Shown one piece after another: positions 7,520 to 18,210 of a stretch of 19,140 nt of DNA. The stretch comes from Entophlyctis helioformis (lineage: Eukaryota; Chytridiomycota; Chytridiomycetes; Chytridiales; Chytriomycetaceae). The stretch's first letter is position 1. Each line of letters starts with the position of its first letter. Location: the NCBI GenBank assembly GCA_025526915.1, contig JAHLKH010000338.1:1-19140 (forward strand), in the 5' to 3' direction. Made by a program: the position numbers and the translations under genes. The notes under the pieces are model-generated. The model searched no databases. It was given only the letters and a program-made list of their open reading frames with translations, and was not told where the DNA came from.

Positions 7520-10500
7520 ATGGCGTCAAAGGAGCTTGGTGCGCAGCTGGCTGGACCTGCCGGATGTTACACGACTGCACGACTGCACGACTGCGTGCGT
7601 GCGTGCGTGCTGACATACACGCTCGTGTCCGTGTGCACCGCCCGCAGAGCTGCTCGAGAACGTCGAGCTGCGGCTGGCCCTCGCCGACACCGACGCCAAG
7701 TTCGAGGCCACCGTCGCCACCTTCCTCGCGCCGTTTCTGCGCAAGCTCGACTCGCCGCACGACGCCGTGCGCCACAAGGTGCCTGCCGTGTGGTGCCTGC
7801 CGTGTGGTGCCTTGTCTGCCATGCCTTGTCTGCCATGCCTTGCTCTGACCACCGCCACCACCCATGCCACACACACCAGGTCGTCGGCATGTGCAGCCAC
7901 GTCAACAAGCGGCTCAAGGCGACGCCCGCCATCAAGGTGCCCGTCGAGCCGCTGCTCGCCCTGTACACCGCCCAGGCATCCGGCCCCTTGCTGCGCTCCT
8001 TTGCCCTCGTCTACATCGAGCTGGCCTTTGCCCGCCTGTCCGACCCCGTGAGTCTGCCCCCGTCTGCATCGTCGTCGCAGTCGTCGCATCCATCCGATCA
8101 GCACCCTGGCCCGCCACCACCAACCCCGGCCCACAGAAACTGACGCTGTAAAACCACCACCACCAATACCACTATCAGGAGGCCGTCAAGTTCCTGCCGC
8201 TGCTGATCCCGGGCATCGCGGGCCGCCCCGCCGCGCAGCGATCCGTCATCCTAGCCATCGCCATCCCCATCATGGCCAAATACAAGCCGCCGCGTCCCTC
8301 AGACCCGCCCGTCCACGACCCCTTTGGCTTTGCCGGCCACGACGCAGACCTCCAGTTTGTGCTCGAGTGCATCCTCGACATCATGCTGTACATTGTGCCC
8401 GCGTCCGGCCGCACCCTGACCGCCCAGACCGCCGCTGCAAAGTATGCTTCGATGCGATCGCCTCACTCGGCCACATTACCATGCGTGACAAACAAAGGGA
8501 CTGACGCTCACGACGCATGCTCCATCACAGTGCCGCGACGCCGCCGCCGACCGCGCTGGATGTCCTGCCGCCGGGCCTCAGCAAGGCCGCTGTCGTCACC
8601 ATCACAAACTCGCTGCAGGCGCCGTGGTGCAAGTCCAATGCCGATGTGCGCGACCTCAAGACTGCCCTTGCACGCGTGCTCATGATGGACCATGTCCTGC
8701 CCGACCGCGTCTGCGTCCTGGAAAAGTTTCTCATCTTCCTCGTGTGCGCGGGCAATGCCTACTCGGAGGTCCAGGCCGTCGGCGAGGAAGGTCTGCGCCG
8801 CTACGCCAAACCGGACTTTGAGGATGCGGCCGTCGTCGTGCGGCTGTATGCGCTGTATCTGGGCAATGGCGGTCCAGCTACTGCTGCATCGCCTGCTGCA
8901 TCACCTGCGGCTTCTGCTCCTGCTGCTTCTACTCCTACTCCGACTGCTGCGACTCCTGCTGCTGCTGCTGCTTCCGCTGTGTCTGGTAGGCTGATCTTGG
9001 TTTGCGATCGTCATTCTGTGGCTTGGACTGGACTGACCACGGATCGATGGCGGGCAGACACGCTGCGCGGACCCGCCACGCCGGCACTCAAGCACAAGAT
9101 CCTGGATTTCCTGATGCGCTCGGCGCGTGCCACCAACCAGCTGCCCCAGACCGTCCAAGTCGCGTTCGATGCCCTGTACAGCCCGACAACGACGCCAAAG
9201 CTGCGGCTGGCGGGCATGTCGTTTGTCCAGTGGATCGCCCGCATGGCCGACACCGACAAGCTGCGGCCCATTGGCGCCGTCATGCTCTCTGGCCTGCTCA
9301 AGTTCATCAACGACGGCCCCGCCCGAGACAGGCTCGGCCCTCGAAAACGAGACGCTCCACGGCTTTGCGTACGAGGCCGTCGGCCTCCTCTCCAAGCGGC
9401 TCCCGTCCCTCTTCCGCGACGACCTCTCCATCCTCGTCGGCTTCTTCAGCGCCGTGTCGACCGTCTCGCGCAACGTGCGCGTGTCCGTGCAAGAAGCCCT
9501 GTCCAACATGATCCCCGCCTACAAGGACGTCATTGCGGACGCGGCCAAGCGCACGCAGATCGAGGCTCTCCTCCTCGCCAACATGGACAAGCACGAGCAC
9601 CATGCGCGCTACATTGCCACCAAGTACGCCGTGCAGCTGTTTCCCTTTACATCCACGTTTGCGCGGTATATCTGTGTGCTGGCGTCGGCCGATCCCAAGC
9701 TCGAAGTCATGGACGAAGCGAAACGCGGTCTGCGCTTCCCTGACCTGCCACCTGTGGGCGGCAGCGATGCCGAGGAGCGTGCGGCGCTCGACGGCTGGCG
9801 ACAGCTGCTGCCGGGCTTCTCGGACACGGTTGAGCTGTTTGCGCGGTTGGGCAAACGCTCGCGTGCGGCGGCGGTCGCCATCTACCCGGGTGCCAAGTGG
9901 GTCACCAACATGACGGCAGCGGCGTACACGCACCAGCTCGAGTTTCTGAGACAGCTGCTGGTGCTCACGGCCGACCCGCGTGCGCGCGTGTCGGAGCTCG
10001 GCGTCATTGAAGACTTTGCTGCTGGCACGTCGGGGATCGTTGGTGCAACCACGCGGGCCCGCCTGAGCGAGCTGCTGCTGGCCATGTGGACGGCCCAGCA
10101 CGCCGACACGACGACGGCGACGGCCACCACCGACATGCAGGTCGATGTCGCCAAGAGCGTCACGGGCCTGCACGGCTACATCCACTTTATTGAGCAGGCG
10201 CTCAAGGCCGACGGCGGCGACGCCATCCTGCAGCTCGTGGCCTCGTCGTTACTGCTCGAGCTCGTGTCGCTGGCGCCGCGCGGACTGTCGGTGTCGTACT
10301 CGGGCCGTGCTGACTGGATCCGCTCGTTCCTGTCGTCGATCCGCGACGAGACGCGGCTGTCCATGGCACACATTCTCGGCATCGTCGCCACGAGCAACCT
10401 GGAGGACGCCGGGCGTCTTGCCTCGCTGCTGAAGCTCCTCGACGAGCTCCTGGCCGGGTCGGTGGATATGGCCCGCACGGCCACCGAGCTGCGTCACGGC

Positions 10501-13500
10501 TCCATGGTGAGTATTGGTTTCCTGATTGGCCGGCTCGAGTACCGCCATCCGTACGACTTTGGGACCCTGGTTCCGGTTGCCAAGATCTCGACGCTGCTGG
10601 ACGCGGTCGCCGAGGGTCTCCATGGCGACCACCCGTTCATTGTCATTGGCGCGTGCGAGGCGCTCGCCGAGGCCGGCCGCTACGCGCCGCTGGTGTTTGT
10701 CGACGGCGCCAAGTGGACGGCCAAGACGGTGCTGGACAAACTGACGTCGCTCGCCAAGTCGTCGCGCGAGGCCAAGGTGCAGGAAGCGGCCATCTACGCA
10801 CTCGGCCACATTGCCCTGGGCACACCTGCGTTCCTGGACACGGTCCTCGACTTTGTGCTGACCCTCCCGTCGGCCCTGTCCAAGAACTCGGAGATGCACT
10901 TTAATGTCGGCGACACGCTGTGCACGGCACTGCTTGGCTTCGCGTCGTCGCACATGATTGAGTTTCTGGATATCGCCGACTGCGCGTTCCCACCGCCACC
11001 GCAGGCTGGTACGGGCAAGGGTGTGCCTGTGCCCGATGCTGCCAAGGCGGACGCGTTTGTCGACAAGATCATGGAGCTCATGCGGCCCACCAGCTCGGCC
11101 GTCGCGCGCAAGGCGGCGTGCATCTGGCTGCTGTGTCTGACCAAGTACGGCGGATCGACGGCCACAGTGACTGCGCGCGCGCTGCAGATCCATGCGGCCT
11201 TTTCGTCGCTCCTCGGCGACCGCGACGAGTTCACGCAGGAAGTCGCGTCCAAGGGCATTGGCCTCGTGTACGACATTGGCGACCAGGCCGTCAAGGACGA
11301 GCTCGTGCGCTCGCTCGTGTCGACGTTCACCGAGGGCCGCAAGCTTGCACCGCAGTCGGTCACGGGCGAGACGCAGCTGTTTGACTCGTCGGCGGTCGGC
11401 ACGGCACCCGACGGCACCAACATCACCACGTACCAGAGCATCCTGAGTCTGGCGGCCGACATGAACCAGCCGGACCTGGTGTACAAGTTCATGTCGCTCG
11501 CGTCGCACCATGCCATCTGGAACTCGCGGCGTGGCGCGTCCATGGGCTTTGGGTCGATTGCCGCGCAGGCCGAGCGCGAGCTCACGCCGCACCTGCCGCA
11601 GCTCATCCCGCGACTGTACCGCTACCAGTTCGACCCGAACCCCAAGGTGGCCGAGAACATGCGCAACATCTGGCGCACGCTCGTCAAGGAGCCCAAAAAG
11701 GCCGTCGACGCGCACTTTGAGACGATCATCAAGGACCTGCTGGTGTCGCTCGGCGACCGCATGTGGCGCACGCGCGAGGCGTCGTGCAATGCGCTGGCGG
11801 ATCTCTTACACGGCCGCCAGATGGCCGACATTGAGCCGTTCCTGCAGGACCTGTGGACGATGAGCTTCCGCGCGCTCGACGACATCAAGGAGACGGTGCG
11901 CGTGGCCGCGTTTGCGACCTGCAAGACGCTCACCAACCTCACGCTCCGGTTCACGGACCCGCACAATGTGAGTCTGGCGCAGGGGTCCAAGGTGCTGGCC
12001 ATCATGGTCCCCTTCTTCCTCAACAAGGGCCTCGGCTCCATGGCCGAAGAGGTGCGCAAGTTCTCGCTCGCGACGGTGCTCAAGATGTGCAAGACGGGCG
12101 GCGTGCTCCTCAAGCCGCACATCACGGACCTCGTGGGCACGCTGCTCGAGTCGCTGTCGTCGCTCGAGCCGCAGTCGCTCAACTACCTCTCCTTCCACGT
12201 GGACAAGTACAATGTCACGCAGGAGCAGCTCGACACGTCGCGGCTGTCGGCGGCACGCAACTCGCCCATGATGGATGCGGCCGAGCAGTGTGTCGCGCAC
12301 GTCGATGCCGCCGTTCTCGACACCCTGATTCCGCGGCTCTGTGGCATCATCCGCAAGGGCGTCGGACTCCCGACACGCGCCGGATGTGCACGCTTCGTGT
12401 ACACGCTCGTGCAGCGGCTGCCGCAGGACTTTGCGCCGCATGCCGACACGGTGCTCAAGGCGCTGTCGGGAGCCATCCAGGACCGCTCGCCCGTCGTGCG
12501 CAAGGCGTTTGCGACGGCCATTGGCCATGTCGTGCGCGTGGCCACGGACGCCGCGGTCGCGCGGCTGGTGGCGCATCTGCGAAAGGGCTACCTCGAGGGC
12601 GATGCTGGCGACGAGGACGCGCGGTCAGTCGCTCCCGTCACGCTGCTGGAGATGTCGCGGTCGGCGGGCGACAAGATGAAGGGCTTCCACTCGACTGTGC
12701 TGCCGCTTGCGTACATTGGCGCGCGCGACACGACCGGCTCGGCTGAAGCTGCGGCTGCGGCGGCTGCGCTGGCTGCGTCCGGGTCGACGGCTGCACCCAC
12801 CAACACCATCAAGGCGTTGTGGGCGGCTGTGTGGGAAGAGAACACGGCCGGCGCGTCGGGCGCGGCGAAGCTCTGGGTCATTGAGATCCTGGACCTGTGC
12901 GAGACGCTCCTCCGCGAGTCGCCGTCGTGGCCCGTCAAGCGGCAAGTCGGCTCCTCGATTGCCGATCTCGCCGCCACGCTCGGCCCTGCCATCGAGCCGC
13001 ACATGGACCGCATCATCCCGCTCCTGACCGACACCCTCTCTGGCCGCACATGGGACGGCAAAGAGGCCGTGCTCGAGGCCTGGCCTCTGTGTGCGTCAAC
13101 GGCAAAGCAGCGCTCGTCCCCGCCTCGCCGCACATGACCGAGATTGAAAAAGTGCTCGTGCGCGAGGCACGCAAGAACGCCAAACACTACCGCCGTCTGG
13201 CGATCGAGTACCTCGGCGCCGTGTTTGATGCCGTGGATCTGGTCGCCGTGGACGAGGTCGTCGAGTACCTCACCGATGTCGCCACGACGGATACCAAGGA
13301 CGACATGGACACGGACGACGACCATGTGCGCGAGCGGCCGCTTGTGCTGGCTATCCAGGCCAACGCGTTCAAGGCGCTCGGTCTCTGCTTCCCGCGGTCG
13401 AATGTTGATGTACAGCGTATGTTGGTTGGTTGGCTGTGTCTGGCCTGGCTGTCTGGTTTGCTGTGTCTGGCTGTGTCTGGCCTGGCTGTCTGGTTTGCTG

Positions 13501-14033
13501 GCTGGCCTGGCTGGCTGGGACTGACACGTTTCTTGCGTGATGGGCGAGCAGGCAAACACTGTGGCGCGCTGCTAGAAACTCTTGCCAAGAACCTGGACGG
13601 ACAAGTGTGGAACATCCGGCTAGCAGTGCTGGACGCGATATCCAAGGTGCTTGACAAGGCGCAGGCAGGCGTTGTCGACGATCACGCGTTTGGGCTTGTG
13701 CTGGACGGTCTATTTGTGTCGGTCGACGACACCAAGGTGAGTGAGGGACAGACGTGCTTCTTGTCTTTCTTGCCGTGTGATGGCTGCCTGACACTTGGCA
13801 CTTGACACTGACGCGTGGTGTGCATGCTGCAGTACACGGCTATCCGCGACAAGGCGGCGGCGGCGCTGCAGCAGGCGGCCAGCAAGTACCGCGACACGCC
13901 GGCCATGCCCGCGGCGGTGGTGGCGGCCACGGTCGAGCGTCTCGAGACGGCGATTGCGCGCGAGAGCGTGTCGACGATCCAGCATGCGCTCAAGGTGGCG
14001 CGCGGTGCACTCACGGGCATGGACGTCGAGTGA
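7520..14033 (+). CDS. ECM29: ECM29 homologue, proteasome adaptor and scaffold
   Basis: Exons: 7520-7538, 7648-7778, 7880-8047, 8179-8441, 8531-8985, 9058-13416, 13552-13736, 13833-14033. Their sum is 5781 nt, about 1926 aa; ECM29 proteins are usually near 1850. All junction phases agree if one extra C near 9322 and one missing C near 13080 are allowed. The N-terminus (MASKELELLENVELRLALAD, then HKVVGMCSHVNKRLKATP) matches the ECM29 N-terminal domain. Around residues 1170-1265, MGFGSIAAQAERELTPHLP, RLYRYQFDPNPKVAENM and WRTREASCNALADLLHGR are hallmark ECM29 HEAT-region blocks. The family tethers the 19S regulatory particle to the 20S core, stalls faulty proteasomes and helps disassembly under stress. 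An Ala/Pro/Thr-rich insert (about 305-345) looks species-specific. The start is supported by ATGG and by the 19-nt phase-1 first exon giving a continuous N-terminus. It ends 216 bp from the stop of the convergent RING gene. Confidence 0.93.
8986..9057 (+). other. 72-bp stop-free in-frame intron in ECM29
   Basis: The donor is CTG|GTAGG, the acceptor GGGCAG|AC, and CTGAC lies 21 nt before the acceptor. The length is 3n with no stop, so the frame stays open through it. The read-through peptide is unlike ECM29, and removal joins an Ala-rich linker to DTLRGPATPALKHK. It is called an intron because of the branch site shared with all other introns of this gene. Confidence 0.7.
9316..9325 (+). other. 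Frame break in ECM29 (extra C in a C-rich run)
   Basis: The ECM29-like frame before this point (ending LKFIND) and after it (starting ETGSALENETLHGFAYEAVG) differ by one base. Dropping one C from GCCCGAG at 9321-9327 restores a single frame. No room for a convincing intron is seen. It is most likely a sequencing error. Confidence 0.75.
13078..13082 (+). other. Frame break in ECM29 (missing C)
   Basis: Up to GKEAVLEA the protein is in one frame; the next ECM29-like stretch, LASVCVNGKAALVP, is in another. Reading GCC CTG instead of GCCTG restores the frame. It exactly balances the extra C near 9322. Without it the protein would end early, at 13137. Confidence 0.78.
13417..13551 (+). other. 135-bp stop-free in-frame intron in ECM29
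   Basis: The donor is CAGC|GTATGTTGG, the acceptor GAGCAG|GCAAAC, and CTGAC lies 27 nt upstream of the acceptor. Splicing in phase 1 joins NVDVQ-R-KHCGALLETL. Unspliced, it would insert 45 residues that are strongly hydrophobic (Trp/Leu/Ala/Gly-rich) into a soluble HEAT-repeat protein. The DNA consists of imperfect TGGCTGTCTGG-type repeats. Confidence 0.82.
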
Positions 14034-14249
14034 CGCGTCTGAGCGTGTGTGTGACTGTCGAGTTGCTGAATGGATGTTGAATGGAATGGTTGATGCTCAA
14101 GATACCAATCAATGCGCACAAGTTCAGCCTGCACTTTGGACGGCATCACTCTGTGCCAGTCACTTGATCTGGCAGACAGCATGCATGCCCACAGACTGCT
14201 GCAGGACCAGCAGACACGGCTCCTGAGCAGGGAGATAAGAGCAGTTTAT
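14034..14249. other. Convergent intergenic region (ECM29 / RING ligase)
   Basis: Both 3' UTRs must fall in these 216 bp. No AATAAA was seen on the + strand after ECM29. The - strand gene has one overlapping its stop codon. No gene is present. Confidence 0.6.
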
Positions 14250-14250
14250 T
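14245..14250 (-). terminator. Poly(A) signal AATAAA overlapping the stop codon
   Basis: On the - strand the RING gene ends TGAATAAA: the last A of the TGA stop (14252-14250) is the first A of AATAAA. This predicts a very short 3' UTR, cleaved perhaps 10-30 nt further on. Confidence 0.65.
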
Positions 14251-15679
14251 CAGTACAAGACAATGGACAGAATCACAAGCGTCGCGATCATCAGGAACAA
14301 GCGCGACAGAAACGCCTGCGTCTGTTCAATGGCGCTGACTGCCGCATCCGCTCCTGTCCCTGTCCTTGGCCCATTCTGCGCCAGTCCGCCCGTGTTGAAC
14401 GCCTGTGAATCCTCTGGTCAGCAGCAAGTCCACGCACGGCACACACGGCACACACACTGTGCACTTACAAACTGGAACCCAAACGGCATGACACCGACAC
14501 GCACGTTGCCAAAGTGAACGCCCGGCCCGCCCATTCCGAACCCGCCGCCCAGCCCGCCGCCCACATTGCCCCCCGACATTGCCACCGACATTGCCACCGT
14601 TGCCGCCACCGCCGTTGAAGAGGTTGCTGATGAAATCCCATCCGCCGTTGCGCGACGTCGGCGAGGGCCGTTGGCCAGCAGGGCGGTTCGGGATCTCCTG
14701 CTCAGCAGCACGCGGGTCCTTGGCCTCGCGTCCGCGCACGTAGATGGGGATCACCTGGTCCTTGTCGACGCCTGCCTTGCAGACGGGACATGTATTGGAG
14801 GCCGGCAGCCGCGACGACAGCCACTGATGCAGACTGCGACGGTGCGAGCGGCTGTTAGCATGCAATGGCGTGCGTGCATGCAATGGCGCATACGTACCAT
14901 GGCCAGCAGAAGAGGTGGCCGCAGAGTGTGACGACGGGGTTGGACGCCATATCCAGACTGTGCCAAAGACGATCCGTGTTAGCCTGCGGTGTGGAGCAGC
15001 CAACGCACAGGCGGGCAGGCAGGCAGCGACGCCTCGTGCCACCACCGTGCACGGCTCACCAGATGTTGCATTCGAACAGGCCGCCCTCGTCGCCGCCGTT
15101 GTCGCCGCTGGCTGCTGCACTGGCTGCACCCGCTGCACCCGCTGCGCCAGGAGTGCTGGCAGCATGGGCCGTGGCCTGCGATGTCTGCGATGCCTGCGGG
15201 GCACCAGCGCCACTGGCACCACCGGCACCATGGCCATGGCCATGGCCGTGGGATGCTGATGAGGCTGATGAGGCTGTTGATGCCGACGACGATGGTGCCG
15301 ATGTCTGTGCGTGTGCGTGGGGCGGCGCATACGACGCCGACGGCCCACGCTTGGCGGGCAGGCCACGCAGCGACACAAAGCGCTCTCGCAGGCCCGATGC
15401 CGGCAGCGAGTACGCCGACGACGACGGCCGCTCTGCTGTTGCTGCCGTTGGTGCTGATTCTGCTGCTGACGTTGGTGCTGCCAAGGACAACGGCTCGGCC
15501 GGCTTGCGTTCAAGGGGAGCGGCGGCAGACGTGCCGGAGCGTGCGTCTGTGGGTGTGTCTGTGTGCGTGTCTGTGTGCGTGTGTGCGCTCAGGCTGGTGC
15601 TCGTGCCGGTGTGTGTGCTGGCGGCCGCCTGTGCCGCTGCGTCGCTTGCCGCCTCCTGCTGCTGCTGCTGCAAGTCCAT
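14250..15679 (-). CDS. RNF5/RNF185-type membrane-anchored RING E3 ubiquitin ligase
   Basis: Exons on the - strand: 15679-15060, 14957-14898, 14833-14469, 14402-14250. With one extra C removed from the C6 run at 14569-14574 they total 1197 nt, giving 398 aa with all phases agreeing. The RING is C3HC4: Cys204, 207, 219, His221, Cys224, 227, 242, 245, in the blocks FECNICLD, TLCGHLFCWPCLHQW and NTCPVCKAGVDKDQVIPIYV. This is the RNF5/RNF185 family pattern, including the following GQRP-type segment. A Gly-rich FGMGGPGVHFGN stretch follows, and a C-terminal membrane helix (about 379-398, FLSRLFLMIATLVILSIVLY) matches the family's tail. Such enzymes sit in the ER or mitochondrial membrane and ubiquitinate membrane clients for proteasomal degradation. 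The 200-residue Ala/Ser/His/Gln-rich N-terminus is long for the family. The start at 15679 (MDLQQQQQ) is the least certain point, since the frame stays open upstream to 16255. Confidence 0.87.
14569..14574 (-). other. Frame break in the RING gene (C6 run, one base too many)
   Basis: With six C's the Gly-rich tail switches to a Cys/Arg frame that never reaches the membrane helix. With five it reads GGNVGGGLGGGFGMGG and on to the phase-0 donor at 14468. It is probably a homopolymer error. Confidence 0.78.
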
Positions 15680-15735
15680 CTCGTTGGAAACTTGGAGAAC
15701 CTCAGAAGTAACTTCATTTCCCCTTGAGGGATCGT
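15680..15735 (-). promoter_or_regulatory. AT-richer 5' flank of the RING gene, possible promoter
   Basis: About 50 bp stand out from the GC-rich surroundings. The stretch contains two small inverted repeats (GAAGT-A-ACTTC and CCCT-TG-AGGG on the + strand). If translated, it uses codons (AAT, GAA, GTT, ACT, TCT) unlike neighbouring genes, which argues for non-coding sequence. Promoter function is inferred from position only. Confidence 0.35.
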
Positions 15736-18139
15736 CACCGCTGCTGGCACCGCTGGCACCGCTGGCGGCACTGGCGGCACCGAGGGCCGTCGTCCCGCTG
15801 CCCCACTTGCTCGGCGGCACCCAAAAGTAGTGCGGCGCGTGCAGCGACGGCAGGATGGGCAGGTTGTCGCGATCGATGAGCTCCTGCATGCGCAGCGGCA
15901 CCAGCTGCTGTTTGGCCACGCCGCGTCGAGCGGTGCGATGCGCACGCGACGCTGCCCGCGCGCGCGGCCGACGGGCCGTGCACCATCCGACGTCTGCGAT
16001 TGCGATTGCGATAGAAGCGATGTGGTGGATGCCGACTGGGCCGTTGCTTGTGTGGCTAGCTGCGGCAGCGAGCCAATGGCTGGCGATGCAGTGCCGACGG
16101 TGCCCGTGCCCATGTCCGTCCCCGTGCTCGTGCTCGTGCTGGCTAATGACGCCTCCAGAGAGGCCAGGCCGTGGGTGCTGTGAGGAAGCGAGAGCTGCGG
16201 CACGGCAATCTCGATGATCGCGTTGTTGTCCGCGTCCTTGGATCGGTGGATCCATGAGTCGTCAAGAGAGGGGTCTGTGAGCGCGTCAGCCGCGACTGCA
16301 AAGGCTGCTGCGTGCTGCGCAGGCTGTGCTGTTTGAGCCGTCTGGTGTGCATGCGGGTGCTGGTGCTGGTGCTGGTGCTGGTGTGGATGGTGATGGTGAT
16401 GTGCGTGGTGGTGAGCTGCTCGGCCGTAATCGCCTGCATCGGTTGCCAGCCCAGATGAATGAGCCACGGCCGGTGCATCTGATACTGGACGATCAGTCCC
16501 AGTCCCGTCGTGCACTTCGTGGTTTCTGTGCGTCTGATCGGCGCCATCCAGATGTCCATGCGACGGGTCGGACGCAGTTTGGAGCCGGCATGCCCAGGTT
16601 CGATGGCCGGCCATGGAATCCGCTCCCGATGCTCGACCGTCGCTGGCCAAGCCGGCCGCCACTGCGCAATCCACCACTGTCTTCAAGCCCCTCCGTGTGC
16701 AGCCCCGCTCCGTGCCGGCGTCTGTCATGGCCGTCGTCGTCGCTTTTGACGCTCCGGCCATCAGAAGAGCTCAGGTCGCCGTCACCATCCCCGCCATCCC
16801 TGGCGTCGCCACCGTCGATCACTTCATCGCTCTCGTCGATGTCGTCTTCGCGGCCAGCAGCGTTACTCAGCCGCGGCGACCGGCCGCCCATGCTGACACT
16901 CATTCCAGTCCCACCAGCCGCGCTCTTGGACGATCGTCATTGCGTTGAACATGGACGACCGTCGCGACATGCTCCGAATCGATTTGGTCAACGCGTCCAG
17001 CTCGTCTTCGCGTTGCACGTCGAGCCCTCCGCCGCCTGCGCTCAGCCGTTTATCGTCAAGCCGCCCGCTTGAGCTGAGCGAGCTGCTTGCGCTCAGACCA
17101 CCGCTCGAGCTCAGCCGATCGGACCCGTGGAGCTTGCCGCCGCTGCCGATATTCATGGCGCTTGCTGACATGATCGACCCGCTGCCCTGGCCCATCTGCC
17201 CGCTGTTGTCACAGACCCGCGACGGCTGTTGCTGATCGACATGAGCATCTGGGCGAAATCGTCGGGTGCTTGGTAGCCCGGTGCCAGCATGGTGGTCGGA
17301 TCCACCTCCACCTCGTCGCTGTCCGCATCAGAGTCACGGTCAGAGCTGCGGCCATTGCTGTCGTCGCCCGCACCGCGGCCATCGCCCTCCGTATCCGTTG
17401 CTTCGAGCACCTGCGACAGCACGTGCTGGGCCAACGACGCGCTGGCCGAATCGAGCACGAGCGTCTGCGCACCACCCTGCGCATCCATCTCGCCGCTACC
17501 GCCGGCGCCACTGATTGTCGAGCTGCGCGACCGGCTCCCATGCATGCTCAGGCCAGCCACGCGTGCCAAGCTCTCGTCAAAGTTCGGCGTGGCGCGTGAC
17601 GACAGCCCAAGCACAAACGCGGCGGTCATGGCTGCCGGCGTGAGCACCGCGCCACCTGCTCCGGCACCCACTCCGCCGGCACTGTTGATTGCAGGTGAGG
17701 TATCTGCCTCGATGTCGAGAAACCCCTGCGACTCTGGGAGCGGTGGCGGTTGCTGTCGCTGTGGCGCGAGGTGTTTGCTGGATGACGGCTGGTGCGCGGC
17801 GTCGGTTCCCGGCTCGATCGTTGCAGGTGGCCGCATTAAGAACGCTTCTGACTGGTGCTTGAACTTGATGATCGAGTCTGCCATCTGACAGAGTGTTCTT
17901 GTGCGCTGTTGGTGCTTGTTCTGTTGTGAGTGGGTTAGTATTTGTTAGTGTGCACGTGTGCTTGACGACAATGCGAGGATGAGAGATGTGCTTACGTTGT
18001 TCTTGAGCGAGTTTTGGATGCCCTCGCCCCAGAACTCCTGTGCCTGGTCTGACATCTCGATATGCATCGTGAGGGCACTCAGGGCAGGGATTCCCTTGGA
18101 CTGCGCCACCACCTGTGCACGCTATGTACGCGTGTTGGC

Positions 18140-18210
<71 letters not shown>

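Noticed and set aside
9279..9330. A 52-bp intron to explain the ECM29 frame change near 9322
   Set aside because: Donor and acceptor are poor, there is no CTRAC, and it would remove ECM29-like sequence; one extra C is simpler.
10249..11715. 488-residue - strand open frame inside ECM29
   Set aside because: ECM29 is conserved on the + strand through this whole stretch; the antisense frame is an effect of GC-rich codons.
13833..14033. The last ECM29 exon as a separate 72-residue gene
   Set aside because: It follows a good GT...AG intron with CTGAC and is in phase with the preceding exon.
16143..16559. - strand frame MDIWMAPIRRTETTKC with globular-looking start
   Set aside because: It soon becomes Thr/Ser/Arg repeats, while another frame gives the expected His/Gln-rich disordered sequence and DDSWIHRSKDADNN.
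17153..17884. ATG at 17884 as the start of a separate 243-residue protein (MADSIIKFKHQ)
   Set aside because: A 3' splice site ends exactly before it, with TACTAAC upstream and a phase-matching exon 18112-17996, so it is internal.
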